Shown: positions 1 through 13,692, numbered from the stretch's first letter. The stretch is DNA of 64,000 nucleotides from Leptodontidium sp. MPI-SDFR-AT-0119 (GCA_020726505.1 JAHLEZ010000002.1:2728001-2792000); one strand, 5' to 3'. Program-made: numbers and translations. Notes: a model not told the origin generated them from the sequence alone.

Positions 1-560
1 CGACTTTAAGTGGCTAAGTCTTTACGAGATTACTAAAACTTATATTAATAAAGGCTATTATAGACTTAAGGAACTCGGCGATAATAGCCCTTGGCTACAA
101 TAAACCTTCGCTAGTAATAAACTTAAGCTCTTTTATAAGAGGAATAACTTTATTTATAATAATAGTAATAAAGTAAGAGAGGCCTTTAGCGAAGACGACA
201 ACTTAACCCCTTTAAATCTTAAACTAAATATTAATTTATAATACTTTAACGACTCTGAATTCTTAGAGAACTTTACGATTCTAATAATATAACGTGTTAA
301 GGACGATAAGATAGTGATTAAAGTCCCTGAATTATTAGTATAGTAGCGTAGTAAGTATTAAGTAATGTCTAACTCGGAATAAATATACACGCTCTATATA
401 TTAGCGTCGCTAATAACATTTCTTTAGCTAAATAAACCCAGCCCCAATAACTATTACTCACTTTCACGAGTAACCGTCGCGATATAAAACTTAAAGTTAA
501 TACTTTAGTATTGAGGCTTTAGTGTTAAGGAGCTAGTACGAGGACGTACCCCTAGTCTTT

Positions 561-571
561 AAAGGGGGAGA
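561..571 (+). other. Internal polypurine tract of A'
   Basis: AAAGGGGGAGA, preceded by GTCTTT, repeats the tract and its left context found directly before the 3' LTR (3825-3835). The same internal tract occurs on the minus strand of element A at 21443-21453, so it belongs to the family. It could be a second plus-strand priming site, or mark where a 3' module was added. This is inference; only the sequence identity is seen. Confidence 0.6.
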
Positions 572-3500
572 TAACATACTACCGCACATTAAAATCATTA
601 AAATGATCGCTAAACTGACTTTATATTACTAAGAACCACGATTTAGGACACTTTAGTACTATAATAAACACGAAGAAGAGCCTATATAGTCTTAAGTAAG
701 TTAAAGAGAATATTAGCCCCGCGCTATAAGAACACCTATCTCTTAAAGCAAAGCTCAACAAAAAACCAGCGCCTTTATAAACTACTTACTACATACGAAT
801 ATACAATAAGTTTAAAACAAGACTGCTATTATTAAACTAACGATATTTTAGGCGACAGAAAGTAACTTCGTTTAAATAGGCTAGTTATTAGGCTCGATCC
901 GCAGGACTAGATTTTAAAACGGCAAGTTAAACCTATAGCCTAAGCCAGAAATTCGAGTCTAACGTGTTAGACACCTCGAAGAATATAAACGTAATATACT
1001 TAGGCGCTAACTCTTAGTAACTAATAAAAAAAAAGGAAATAATAAAGTAAGTCTATTATTCTTAAAGACAAAGTCAACACTTATAGAGCTATTAACCTAA
1101 CTATAGTACACAGTAATTTATAAAAGACAATACCAAGAGCATTATTAATAAACTAACCTTAAACTAGTAAGTAGATCACACGATTTATATAAGGCAGGCA
1201 GAAGTCTAGGAAATCTCCTAGTAAAAGAGCTAATAATACGCTTAGAATTAGAGCCGTGCTCTTTAAAACCTTAAGGACTATTTATAATAGCTTTAAATTT
1301 AGGAATTTACTAGTTAACACTCTCATTAATAAGCCTAAATAAGTCTTAGGGAAGTTCGCGATTTATTTAAGAAGATCTCTTATTATAGGCGATAGAATAT
1401 AATTAACGCTAACCCTACCTTACGTGCTAGAGATTTAAGTATATTATTAGCCGACGACCCTTAATTAGTGAACCTTTTAGAGATCGAGTGTTAGTTAACT
1501 ACCCTTAATTAGCTCTATTTAAAGTCTCTCGCCTATTAAGTTAAGGCCCCTTCTATATATACGTTAATACCTCCTAGTCCCTTCTCGTTAGAAAGTCTAA
1601 AAGAATAAAGACTTCTCTTACCGTTTATTAGTACTAGTAAATAAGAAGTAATATACTTTGTACTTAAAGTGTTAATAAGAGACTATAAGTTATAAATAAC
1701 TTTTAAATATAATATAATAGTTTTACGACTATAATAGACTTATAAGTAAGAGTGCCGCTATTTTAGGCTCACATTAATATCGCTAAAGTAATAAAGACTC
1801 TATACCCTTAACTTTTAGTTAAGTTTAGTAATAATAAGTACTAGCAACTAATTAAGGCTAAGGGAGCGACCTTAAGTGTTCTTATAAATGTTTCGTTACC
1901 GCTTATTATATTATTTTAAGAGGTGTCGTTAAGTAAAACGGATAGGGATAAAGCTAATAACTCATAAAGTAACTAGTTAAGAGTTAAGTCTAACTTCGAC
2001 TTTAAGATTAATAATAAGTTCTTTAACCCCTATTAAAGAACTAAAGTAATTAAGAGACCTTAACTATAATCGAACCACTATTTCAAGAAGATTTCTAGCT
2101 AACGGGACCCTATAATATACTATCTTATACTTAGCTATTACTAGCCTAATAGTGCTTGAGTTAATTAAACTCTTTTGTTTATCCCTAGAAAGCTCAACTG
2201 TTTCGAAGACCCTCTATTAGCTTTAATAACAAGAGGCGACTTACTTTTATAGAGAGAAAGGGCCATTTCTACCACACTAAGAACTAAGAACTTATTATAG
2301 CCTCCTAACCTTACTCGACGTATTACGACCGTTAGTCTACTTACTTCTCCCGGCTTTTTACTATAAACTTTCGAAGTTGGCGGATCTAGCCTCTACTTTA
2401 TCTAACTAACTAATTAATAAGAGACTAGCGGAATAATACCACCTATCTTTAACAGTGTAACTTATACAAGTATAATAAGAGTGTATTTATAAAGGAACCC
2501 AAAAACTACTTAGTAACTTATTATTAAGGGAAGATTAATACGGCGCGACACGCACGTTTTTAGCCTAAGAGGTAGAGTTTAATATAAGTAGTCGTACGAG
2601 GTGGCCTTAATTTCTATTAGTTTACGAACTTAAAGAAGATAAATAGTATCGTTTCCTTGACTTATAAAGAGAATATAAGTACTAGCGTTATAAAGAGGTT
2701 AAATAGTTTAATACTTAGCTAAATGACGTTAAGGTAAAGTTTTGGAGTTTACTTTAGTTCTTAAAATACGAGTTAAGGATTAAAAACCGTGGCGGTACTT
2801 TAAATTGCCGCAAGAAAGGTGTTAGCATAATCTATAAATAGCTAGTCAAGTATAAGAGGAAGAGATAAGAGTATAACTCACGAAGTTAAGACGCGTTAAG
2901 ACCTCTATAGTATTAACCTTTGGTGTTAAAGTTAAGAGCGCTTGGGCTAAGATGGAGCGAACTAATCTTAGTAGTACCTCTAAAGTAGTTAATAACGAAG
3001 GACTCTTCTTAAAAGTCTACGACGAGTTAATAGAGCTTAAATAGTATTATAAAAGGTTAACTCACCGCGTTAAGGCGACTTGACTTTATATTAAAGTTGT
3101 TATTTAGAGATTAAGGTGCGGAAAGCGGAGGAGAAACTATACACAGATTAACGCAAGTGTTATATTAAAGTTATTACTTAGCAAGAAGAAAGTAAACAAG
3201 GAAAGCTCTTTACTACGTTACCTTTACGACTAGGCAATAGCGAAGTTAAAGGTATTAAGTTCTAATGGCGCGCTGAAGTTAATAGTAAAGGCCAAGGTTA
3301 TTACTCTAAAGGTACTAAATGGCGAAGAATTAGCCGTAGAGAGACCTTTAAGGATACTTAGAGTCATGGTGGCTAAAGTTATCGTTAAGTGGAAGAAGAT
3401 CTTGCCTTAGTAGTGTAAGAGAAGTGATAATGAAGTTAATTTTAATATAAGCTTAATAGGGGAAGTTTACTTTCTTTAGAAGTATTATAACGAGAGAAGG

Positions 3501-3839
3501 TGTAAGAGGTGTTATTTAATTAATAGAAAGAAGGAGGAAAGAGATCGAGACATATATTGAGGTACTTTATAAAGAGAATAGTATTAAGGAGAGATTGTTA
3601 TACTTAGAGAATTGAAGTTAAAAGGTTAGTAGGGGAGAGCTAGCCTTATATAGGGGGGTAGGAAGGTGCTAAGCGAGACGATTATTTGCTTTAAAGGTGA
3701 TAGGTTAACTATTACGGGACTTTATATACACTGGCTATATAGTATCTTACTAACAATTTAAGACGCTCTAATTAGTTGTTTACTTCTTTTTAGTATATAT
3801 TGCTCGAGGGCGAGTAGAGTCTTTAAAGGGGGAGACGTA

Positions 3840-4120
3840 TGTGGTAGGGATAGCCCTTGATTTCTTTTATTATATAATTACGTTAGTCCTTTACATATAT
3901 AAGGAGCTAACACTTAACTATAGAACGTTAAGAACGTAACACTAAATATATTCTATTTATTAGAACTCTTTTCCCTCCCCTCCTTCGCCGATTCGTACTC
4001 TTTAAATATATAATATCTTTAGATTTAATTAATCTATTATTTATAGAGCCTAGAATCTCCTCTAGTGGCTCGCTACATACTACCCTCTTATTATGTGGAT
4101 TGGGGTTCGTCCCTCCCACA
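3840..4120 (+). repeat. 3' LTR of A' (281 bp)
   Basis: Starts TGTGG and ends CCCACA. It is preceded by the purine tract AAAGGGGGAGA at 3825-3835, as expected upstream of a 3' LTR. The reverse complement recurs at 17690-17970 and 37372-37652 with exactly the same length. A chance 75-codon frame lies inside it and in its copies; it has no gene character. Confidence 0.9.
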
Positions 4121-7100
4121 GTAGTCTGTGTAAATAAGAATATTTCTTTAGGCACTTAAGAGCTCTAAGTAATATTACTTAAATAACCAGAAAATCGCTA
4201 GTATCTCTTTATTATAAATTAAGTAATTAAGCTTAAGGTTTATTATAATCTTAAAGAAATATCCCACGGGGTGAAAAGTACTGTCTTCTTATAGTTAGGA
4301 TAAAATCTTAGCGACGACTCTATTAAAAAAGTTAGTCTCTAGTTATATTTATTTAATAAAGTCGTAATAATAAAGAACCGGTATAGATTAAAGGGCTTCC
4401 TAGAGAGTTTCTTAAGCGTCCTTATAGGCGCTATCGAATTTAAAGGAAACGTCCTTTCTAGTAAATATTAAGAGGGGTCGCGTAATACAATTATAGTCTT
4501 TAATAAATTAGTAATAAAAGTTACAAAAACCAAAGTAACTTTATATACCCTATATATTATTAGCGTACCGCTAGTCCTTAATTACACTAATCTTCTCTAG
4601 GTTTACTTCTACGCCACTAATATTAATAATAAATCCTAAGAACCTCGTCTTTTATATGTTAAACTCAGACTTCTTAATATTAGCCTAAAGTCCGTGTATT
4701 TATAATATTATTATAACTTCCTTAATATAAACCTTATATTTCTCTAAAGTAAACGAATATATAAAGATATTATTTATATAAGCCGCGTAGAAGTCGTTAA
4801 GGTACTTTATAAAGATATTATTAATAAATCACTAAAAGGTCGCTAGGCTATTCGTAAGGCTAAAGGGAAAGATCTTATACTTATACGTATTATACTAAAT
4901 ATAAAAAATTATATAATTCTCGCTCTCGAGGGACATGCGAATATAATAAAAAGCTTATTAAATATTAAGCTTTATAAAGACTTTTGCCTTATAAATACGT
5001 ACTATTATCTTATTAATTAAAGGGATTAAGTATAAATCCTTTTTTAATAAGGTATTTAGCTTCTAGTAGTTAACGTATAACCGAAGACTATTATTAGCTT
5101 TCTTAATAAAAAGAGTAAGGGCTATATATAATACGCTAGAGGGTTTAATAAAACTTTTATATAAGTTATTAATAATATATTACTTAGTCTCTAATAGTTA
5201 TTCTTTAGTTATACGCTAGAGAGGTTTAAAGGATAAGTCGTTCTCCTTAATAAGCTTGATTTAGTAGTTTACGCCTTAATAATATATTAGTAACTTATTA
5301 AAGGCCCGTCGGGAGAAGAGAAGAATATACTCTTAATACTTTATAAAGAGCTTCTTACTTATTAGTTTATTATCTTGCGTGTATTTAGCCTTTAGGGCTT
5401 CTTTTAAGGTCAAGTTTCTATTTATTAATACGAGCTCGACACTTAATTAGTTTAGGGCCTCTTGCCGGCGACGAGTTAACTCTTAACTAATCTTATATAT
5501 TAACGCCACAAAGGTTTCTACCTTATTCTTCTTAGCTCTTTTAAGTTAGAGGTACGTAGTAAACATTATTACTACTAATATAAAGAAGATTTCTATAGTA
5601 AGCGCCTTTAGTTAATAATTAGCTAGGGAGGCTCCACGGGCTCTCTTGTCTTTAAGTAATAATCTTAGATCACAGGATATTAAAGGGTTTAATTAATCCT
5701 TTATAATACGTAAGCGCTCCTTAACCTTTTTAATAAAGCTTAAGGGTTAAGTCGGCAAGACGTTAGTAATAAGTTATATAGAGACCTTTGACTTAAAGGA
5801 GTCGTTAAGTATCGTAATCTTAACTTACCTCTGACAGTAGTTATTTACGTTTATAAGGGCATCCCTTTATTTCGTATTAAGTTAATAAGACTTAATAATT
5901 AACTTATTAGAACAGTTAATATTAATAAAGACTCGCTAGTTAAAGTATGACTAAACTAATATATTTAATGGCTATTTTAGTTAATTACGGTTCTTTATAT
6001 ACGACTACTTTAAGTCGTAATACTCAAGGAACTTCTGACTAATTAAGACATTAATGTTTCTTAGGTTAGTCACTAAAAAGGGGAAGTTAATTCGCCGGCG
6101 GTTAATTATTAAAGTAAATAAGACGGCCGTATTAATTAGCTTGCCTTTCTTACTATTATAGTTAATAAAGACAATTAGTTAAGGGAGGGATATAAAGGAA
6201 ATATTAAATTACTTAACGAGTTAATACGCGAAAGAGGTTTTAATAATATTAAAAATATTAGCTCTACTATTAATATATATAAGTGTCTTAGTAAAGAATT
6301 TATTCCTTCTTAGTTTAATACTAATTAAGAATTATCGCCTTCTAATAAGAGTATAGAAATTAAATACTAAGTCCTTTTATAAGTTATAACTTATATTAAA
6401 GTATAAGTCTTTGTCACGGCCTAAGAGTTTTTTAATAGCTCGTTAGTTTCTAAATCCTCGCCGACGACTAATTAAGAAATCGACTTATTAAGAGCTTAGT
6501 CTCTACGGCGCTTAGGGCACTCGTTAGCCTAATAGCTAGTCTTACTATAATAAAAACAAGTGTCGGAAGAGACGTCCTTAAGTATAAGGGGAGGTATAAG
6601 AGACTTAAGTCGGCGCAAGACAGGCGAAGGAGAGGGCGTACGCTAGCGGACATTTAACGACTATTTTAGAGTTAATAGTCTTTATACGTAAGTAACAAGA
6701 GTAAGTGAAGTTAAACATTAGTTGTCCTTTTTTAAGATACTACGCGAGTCGCTAGTACTAGTATTATTAAAGGAGACTTAAGGGGCTTTGCGAATAGTAG
6801 GGGTAACACGTTTATTAGCTCGTCTAGTAATAATATTCTATAGCCTGTAATTTAAGACAACTAAGAACTTATTAAGAGCCGTATAATTTCTAGTGAATTT
6901 ATACTTTTTAGTTTAAATATTATACTTAAGCTTATCTAAGACTTTCTTATATACGTCGTTAAATTAGTAGTTAAGTAAGATTTTCTTAGTAGCCGCGTAC
7001 GTCGTGAACTTTATATAAAATTCGTTATAAGTTATATTACTTATTTATAATTAATTATACTTAAACTTAACTACTTATACTCGGTTATAATTAAAAAAAC

Positions 7101-8069
7101 ACTAGTTTAAGGCCTTTAAGACGTTAGCGGCTTTATTAAAGTCTTTAGCGAAGTCAGGGTTTATTTATTAAAAGATAATAGTCTTAGCCTCTCCCTTTAT
7201 ACACTTAAAGTAGGCATAAACTTATAATTCACTAGTAAAGAAGTTACTTAAGTACTTTTAAATAAAGAGCTTTATATTTATTTTTTAAGCGTTATATTTA
7301 ATTTCGCCCTTATAATCGTTAAAAGGGGTACGGGGGTACTTGACCTTATTAGGCTTAATAGTAGGGATAGTAAGGTTTAACTTAAGGAGGTAATAATCGG
7401 CGGTAGGCTAAAGGTCCGCCGTAAGAGCACGTACAAATTAGTTAGAAGAGGAGGGGGTGTTAGTCCCTTGGCGAGGGTTATTAATAGTATATTAAGTGAG
7501 GGCTTATATAATAATAACGGCGATAATAGAGTTAATAAAGTCCTTAATTAACTAATCTACCTTAGTTTATTAAGTAGGGGTAAGGCCTTTTATATTAGTA
7601 GGCTTTGGCGATGCGTCGAAGAAGCTCTAGGGTTTGTCTTCCGAGTCTAAGTCGAATCTGTTAAAGCTCTCTAGCTCTTTTAAAAGAGTTTCGACCGAAG
7701 GGATAAGGGTATTAGTGAAGCCTAGTCGTACAGGGGCGCTCCTTTCTCTAGAGCTTCGCCGACGAGGGGGAGAAGTCGGTAGTAGTAGTAAGGTAAAGTA
7801 GAGGGGTGTTTAAGGTTATTAATTAATTTATTAATTAAATATACGTTCTAAAATAACGGCGTATATTAAGTTATAATAAGGCAAGTTAATCGCGAGAGAA
7901 TATTTAGCTTTCTCTAAGATAATTTATTACTATGGCAAAGAGGTATTTATTTATTAAATAGGCTAAGGTGTTAAGGCTCGTTATTAACTTATTATAAGGG
8001 TAAGTCGATAAGGCGCAAGACTAAGTAAAATATAACACTTTATAACAAAGGGGTATTAGTCTTTTCTTA
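4121..8069 (-). mobile_element. G1: internal region of a minus-strand Ty3/gypsy chromovirus, RIP-inactivated
   Basis: On the minus strand, about 4770-4900 translates to a gypsy reverse transcriptase block: an FxxxLTNSLATF stretch, then FINNIFIKYLNDF, then AAYINNIFIYS. In the family the last motif is YLDDILIYS; both catalytic Asp are Asn here, as RIP G-to-A would give. Around 6490-6560 is a decayed gag zinc knuckle in which a Cys and the His have become Tyr (CFYYSKTSY then ANEC). Gag lies toward 7.8 kb. The left side is interrupted by A' at 4120. The region 4130-6480 is a close parallel of 11335-13690 (G3), so both are copies of one family. Non-functional. Confidence 0.85.
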
Positions 8070-8267
8070 TATTATAGTTAGTAAGAGGTTAGTATAGTAA
8101 GTTAACTTTAGTTTTATATTTAGGCTTCTAATTACGTTTAAAATCGAGAAGAAAAGACAAAAAGGAAAGGAGAGCTCTTCGTAAGGGAAGGCTCGAGTAT
8201 ATATATATAAAGGACCCTCCTAATGGGGCCTAGCGTAGTCGAGTGCCATTTACGTTAACATGTCGCG
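8070..8267 (-). repeat. G1 5' LTR, left fragment (198 bp of 302)
   Basis: This is the reverse complement of LTR positions 105-302 of the G family; the LTR end GCCGTAACA appears as TATTATAG at 8070. It breaks at 8267 where G2 inserted. The remaining 104 bp are at 43241-43344. The two pieces sum to exactly 302 bp once the duplicated 5 bp target (TCGCG, 8263-8267 and 43236-43240) is counted once. Confidence 0.9.
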
Positions 8268-8569
8268 TGTTACGACTTATAATACGCCTCGTATTCTAAC
8301 TGATACTAGCTTGTAATATTACTAGTTATACGACGGCGCTAGGACTAATAGGGAAGACTAAGTGGCGAGCCTACGACATGTTGACGTGAATGGCACTTGA
8401 CTACGCTAGGCCTTATTAGAAGGGTCCTTTATATATTTATACTTAAGCCCTCCTTTATAAAAAGCTTTCCTTTCCTCCTTGTCTTTTCTTCTCGATTTTA
8501 AGCGTAACTAGAGGCCTAAATATAAAGTTAGGGTTAACTCGCCGTATTAACCTTTAGTTAGCCGTAATA
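8268..8569 (+). repeat. G2 5' LTR (302 bp)
   Basis: Starts TGTTACGAC and ends GCCGTAATA (RIP form of GCCGTAACA). Same length as the 3' LTR at 42934-43235 and as the G3 LTR at 8989-9290. It lies head to head with the G1 LTR fragment, so 8070-8569 contains 198 bp inverted arms around a spacer of about 104 bp. Confidence 0.88.
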
Positions 8570-8988
8570 TAAGAAAAGACTAATACCCCTTTATTATAAA
8601 GCGTTATATTTTACTTAGTCTTACGCCTTATCGACTTGCCCTTATAATAAGTTAATAACGAGCCTCAACACCTTAGCTTATTCGACAGATAAGTACCTCT
8701 CTGCCCTCGTAGTAGATTGTCCTAAAGAAAGCTAGATATTTTCTCGCGATTAACTTATCTTGCCGCAACTTGACGCGCGCCCTTATTTCGAACGAATGTC
8801 TAATTAATAAATCAATTAACGACCTCAAACACGAACACCCCTTAACCCTACCCTACTACCTTTACCGGTTTCTCCCCCTCGTCGGCGAAGCTCTAAAGAA
8901 AGGAGCGCCCCTGTACGGCTAGGCTTTACCGACACTACCCCTATCCCTTTAGTCGAGACTCTTTCGGAAGAGCCGGAGAGCTTTAACG
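8570..8988 (+). pseudogene. G2 gag remnant (5' end only)
   Basis: Follows the 5' LTR directly. The end (about 8860-8988) matches the reverse complement of the G1 region 7670-7790, that is, the gag start of the same family. It is interrupted at 8988/8989 by the G3 LTR. No open frame of useful length; RIP-degraded, though less than its G1 counterpart. Confidence 0.6.
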
Positions 8989-9290
8989 TGTTACGGCTGG
9001 CAAGAGGTTGATACGGCGAGTAGACTCTAGCTTTGTATTTAGGCCTCTAGTTACGCTCAGAATCGAGAAGAAAAGACAAGGAGGAAAAGAGAGCTCTCTA
9101 TAAGGGAGGGCTCGAGTATATATATATAAAAGACCCTCCTAATAGGGCCTAGCGTAGTCGAGTGCTATTTACGTTAATATATTACAGGCTCGCTACTTAG
9201 TCTTCTCTATTAAACTTAGCGCCGTCGTATAACTAGCGATATTACGAGCCCGTGTTAGTTAAAATACGAGGCGTATCGTAAGTTATAATA
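8989..9290 (-). repeat. G3 3' LTR (302 bp, minus strand)
   Basis: Begins TGTTACGGCTGG (reverse complement of the LTR end) and finishes AGTTATAATA (RIP form of GTCGTAACA). It is followed by the reverse-complemented purine tract TTACCCCCCCC, as expected for a minus-strand element. The left target bases are TAACG (8984-8988). The matching right TSD is not present because the 5' end of G3 has been lost. Confidence 0.85.
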
Positions 9291-12200
9291 TTACCCCCCC
9301 CCTCTTAAAAAACTACGTCTACGTAGTTATAATTATAACTATATCGTCTTCTAAGTCGTTATAGTTATTAATATTAGCGTTATAAGCCTTTAGCCACTTT
9401 AAGAGAGCTCTTAGTAGGCCTTTAATATTAAGATACTTTAAATAAAACCTCTTAATTATATATAAAGTTATTATAGCGTCTAAATATAAGTACTACTTTA
9501 AGTCTTCGTTAGCGCCTAGCCACTTAATATAATAAAATAGCTTATTCTATATAACTTTAAAGCTAAAGATGCCTTTAATTTCTTACTTATCTTACTTAAA
9601 TAATAACTAAATAAGTGCCGGCGTAGCTTTAGTTTGTCTTAGTAAGGGGTTATTAACGTACTTATAAAGCGAGTACAAGTAAAAGACGGGATGAATTAAT
9701 TAGTCTTTTAAGAGCTTAACTTTTTAACTCTCTCCTTCCTTAGTGATTATTTTAATAAGGCCGTATTACTTATTAGACAACTTCTTTAAAAGTTAATTAA
9801 CGTTCTAGTTCCGAGTATTAACTAATATTAAGTCGCTAACGTTTTAATTAACGGCGCGTCGCCTACGGTTTATTAGTCGTTTTATTTTCTTTTGTTAATC
9901 CTTTAGAGACGATTATACGACTTTTATAACCTCCTTTATTCGTAAAGCTACTTATAAAGCCTTCTTATAGTTGAGTTTTTTTATTATTATAGCCGGCGGC
10001 TTTAAGTTAATTAAGTCTTAGGAAGTCCTTGGCTTAACGCTATTAAGTAGTTAAAAAGGAGACAAGCGGCTTAAGGACTTGTGTAATAACGTTAATTAAG
10101 CGATATTTATAATTAATAAAAGGTCGCTTTAGTTGTTTTAATAGTAATAATAAAAGGGATAGAGCCGCTACTTAATATATTAGTTTATTACTTTTATTTA
10201 ATTGTTAATGTTTAGGTTATACGCCGTCGTTAGCTTTACTTTAGTCCCGAGGATATAATAGTACTCTTTCTAAAAGAAGGAAACAAACTAAGGTCTTTAG
10301 TCTAAAATAATAAAGTTTAATATATTAAAGTATTAAGTCTAATAAATAAGAAAGAGAATAGCTATGCCTTTAATTATAATTATATTATTATAAAGTATTA
10401 AGACTAGTTTCTTAAATTAGCGGTTAATAATAACTATAACAAAGTTATAGCCGTGCTTATCGAGTAGTAACTTTATAAAGTCTATTATAAGGTATTAATA
10501 CGGCCGAGTAAGTATTAGTAGGGGGTATAAGAAACTAAGAGTCTTATTCCTACAGGCTTTTTGTTAAGAGTAATTATAGTTTACTACGTATTAAGCTATG
10601 TCCGTAATAAGGCCGTTTTAATAATATTTATAACTTAGTAATGCCTTTATTTTTCTAATCCCTGTGTATATTATTAAAAGTTAAAAATATATATAACGAA
10701 TAAGTGTTATATAAAGCTCTAGTAGTTTTAAAGGTACTTTTAAGTGTCCTTAAAAAAGTAACTTGTCGTTTATTAGCTCGTAATTTAATAACTATTCCCT
10801 AGCTTTTTATTAAAGAGGCTTTAATAAAGGCGAAGACTTATTAGTTAAGAGTACTTAATTAATAATATTATATCTTGCGATATTATAAGTTATTATAAAG
10901 TTAAGGTCTAATTCTTCTAGCGTAAGGATTTCTAAGTCGACTAGTACTCTTGTATTAGGCTTAGGTTCTAGTTCTAGCTCGTCACGTGACTTAGCGTTAT
11001 AGTCCGGGATTATAGCCTCTATAAGTGCTAGGGGTATTGTCTCTACGACTTTAATATAGGCGTTTATAAGATTAACAGCAGAGAGCTAAAGGTCGCTAGC
11101 GACTTGTAAGTCGATTTTATTAGTCGGAATTAACTATTAATTGCGGATAGCCCGCTTACGTGCCTTTATAACTGTGAGGTCTTAATCCCGTCGAGACAAG
11201 GTATTAGCTAATATATTAGTTGTCCCGGTATAATATATAATCGTAAAATAGAAATCTATAAAAAACTTAGCTTATTAAGCCTACTTAGCTATAAGGTCCT
11301 TAGTAGTTATAAAGTACTTTAAGGCTTAATAGTCTATATAAACAAGGATATTTCTTTAGGCACTTAAGAGCTCTAGGCGATATTACTTAAATAACTAAAA
11401 AATCGCTAGTATCTCTTTGTCGTGGATTAAGTAGTTAAGCTTAAAGTCTATTATAGTCTTAAAGAAGTATCTTACGAGGTAAAAAGTGCTGTCTTTTTAT
11501 AGTTAGGATAAAATCTTAGTAACGACTCTGTTAAAAGAGTCAGTCTTTAGCCGTGTTTATTTAGTAAGGTCGTAGTAGTAAAGAACCGGCGTAAATTAAA
11601 GGGCTTCCCGGAGAGTTTCTTAAGTGTCCTTATAGGCGCTATCGAATTTAAAAGGAACGTCTTTTCTAGTAAGTATTAAAAGGGGTCGCGTAATGCGACT
11701 ATAGTCCTTAATAAACCGGCGATAAAAGTTATAAAAACTAAAGTAGCTTTATATACCTTATATATTGTCGGCGTACCGCTAGTCTTTAATTACATTAATT
11801 TTCTCTAAGTTTACTTCTACGCTATTAACGCTAATAATAAATCTTAAGAACCTCGTTTTTTATACGTTAAACTCAGACTTTTTAATATCGGCCTAAAGTC
11901 TATATACTTATAATATTACTATAACTTTCTTAATATAGACCTTATATTCTTTTAAAGTGGACAAATATATAAGGATATTATTTATATAAGCCGCGTAAAA
12001 GTCGTCAAAGTACTTTATAAGGATATTATTAATAAATTACTAAAAGGTCACCGGGCTATTTATAAAGCTAAAGGGAAGGATCTTATACTTATACGTACTA
12101 TACTAAGTATAAAAAGTCGTATAGTCTTTGCTTTCGAGGGACATACAAATATAGTAAAAAGCTTATTAAATATTAAGCTTTATAAAGACCTTTGCCTTAT

Positions 12201-13692
12201 AAATACGTACTATTATCTCATTAATTAAAGAGATTAAGTATAAATCTTTTTTTAATAAGACATTTAGCTTCCAGTAGTCGACGTATAACTAGAGATTACT
12301 ATTGGTTTTCTTAGCGAAAAGAATAAAGGCTATATATAATACGTTAAAGGGTTTAATAAAACCTTTATATAAGTTATTAATAATATATTACTTAGTCTTT
12401 AATAATTGTTTTTTAATTATACTTTAAAGAGGTTTAAAAGACAAGTCGTTCTTCTTAGTAAGCTCGATTTAGTAGTTTACGCCTTAGTAATACGCTAGTA
12501 ACTCGTTAGAAGCTTACCGGGAGAAGAGAGGAATATACTCTTAATACTTTATAAAGAGCTTTTTACTTACTAATTTGTTATTTTACGTGTATTTAGCCTC
12601 TAAGGCTTTCCTTAAGGTTAAGTCTTTATTTATTAATATAAGCTTAATACTTAACTAGTTTAGGGCCTCTCGCCGGCGACGAGTTAGTTCTTAATTAATC
12701 TTATATACTAACGCTATAAGGGTTTTTACCTTATTTTTTTTAACTCTCTTAAGTTAGAGGTACGTAATAAATATTATTACTATTAATATAAGGAAAATCC
12801 CCGTAATAAGTGCCTTTAGTTAGTAATTTGCTAGGGAGGCTTTACGGGCTCTCTTATCTTTAAGTAGTAATCTTAAATCACGAGATATTAAAGGGTTTAA
12901 TTAATCTTTTATAATACGTAGGCGCTCCTTAACCTCTCTAATAAAGCTCGAGGGTCGAGTCGGCGAGACGCTAGCGGTAAGTCGTATAAAGACTTTTGAC
13001 TTAGAGGAGTCGTCAAGTGCCGTAATCTTAGTTTGCCTCTAACGGTAATTATCCACGTTTATAAGGGCATCCCTTCGTTTTATATTGAGCTAGTAAGACT
13101 TAATAATTGGCTTATTAAAATAGTTAATGTCAACGAAGACTCGCTAATTAAAGTATAGCTAGACTAGTATATCTAGTGGCTACTCTAGCCAATTATAGTT
13201 CTTAGTATACGACTACTTTAAGTCGTAATATTCTAAGAACTTCTAACTAATTAAGACGTTAGTGTTTTTTAAGTTAGTTATTAGAAAAGGGAAGTTAATT
13301 CGCTAGTAGTTAATTATTAAAGTAAGTAAGACGACTATATTAATTGGCTTTCTTTTTCTACTATTATAATTAGTTAAGACAATTAGTTAAGGGAGGGATA
13401 TAAAGGAAATATTAAATTACTTAACGAGTTAATACGCGAAAGAGGTTTTAATTATATTAAAAATATTAGTTCTATTATTAATATATATAAGTGTCTTAGT
13501 AAAGAATCTATTCCTTCTTAGTTTAATACTAATTAAGAATTGTCGTCCTTTAATAAGAGTATAGAAATTAAATACTAAGTCCTTTTATAAGTTATAACTT
13601 ATACTAAAGTATAAGTCTTTGCCACGGCTTAAGAGTTTTTTAAGAGCTCGTTAGTCTCTAGTTCTTTACTAACGACTAGCTAGGAAATCGAC
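9291..13692 (-). mobile_element. G3: minus-strand Ty3/gypsy chromovirus internal region, 5' end deleted
   Basis: Read on the minus strand, 9300-9560 encodes the C-terminal chromodomain-type tail, parallel to the plus-strand copy at 42650-42900. Integrase follows, then RNase H and reverse transcriptase (the YLDD block lies near 11960-12000). The stretch 11335-13690 runs parallel to G1 4130-6480. It stops at 13692 just before the zinc-knuckle region, at the border of LTR D. All frames are broken by TAA/TAG in Gln positions. Non-functional. Confidence 0.82.

Larger units (their letters stand above)
1..4120 (+). mobile_element. A': 3' part of a RIP-degraded Ty3/gypsy-type retrotransposon (plus strand), truncated by the window start
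   Basis: This is a second copy of element A (17690-37652), in the opposite orientation. Bases 390-600 match the reverse complement of 21400-21610 (shared stretches around the decayed pol end and the internal purine tract). The 3' LTR matches the A LTRs over all 281 bp. No open reading frame survives: translated in one plus frame from about 640 to 2450, nearly every stop falls where CAA/CAG (Gln) or TGG (Trp) would have stood, which is the RIP pattern. Bases 1-560 are the end of pol; 572-3824 are a 3' module of unknown function lying between two purine tracts. The element sits inside G1, whose sequence resumes at 4121. The left end lies outside the window, so no TSD can be tested. Confidence 0.8.

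Noticed and set aside
3928..4155. 75-codon frame, also present at 17691-17882
   Set aside because: Lies inside the 281 bp LTR of element A and recurs only because the LTR does.
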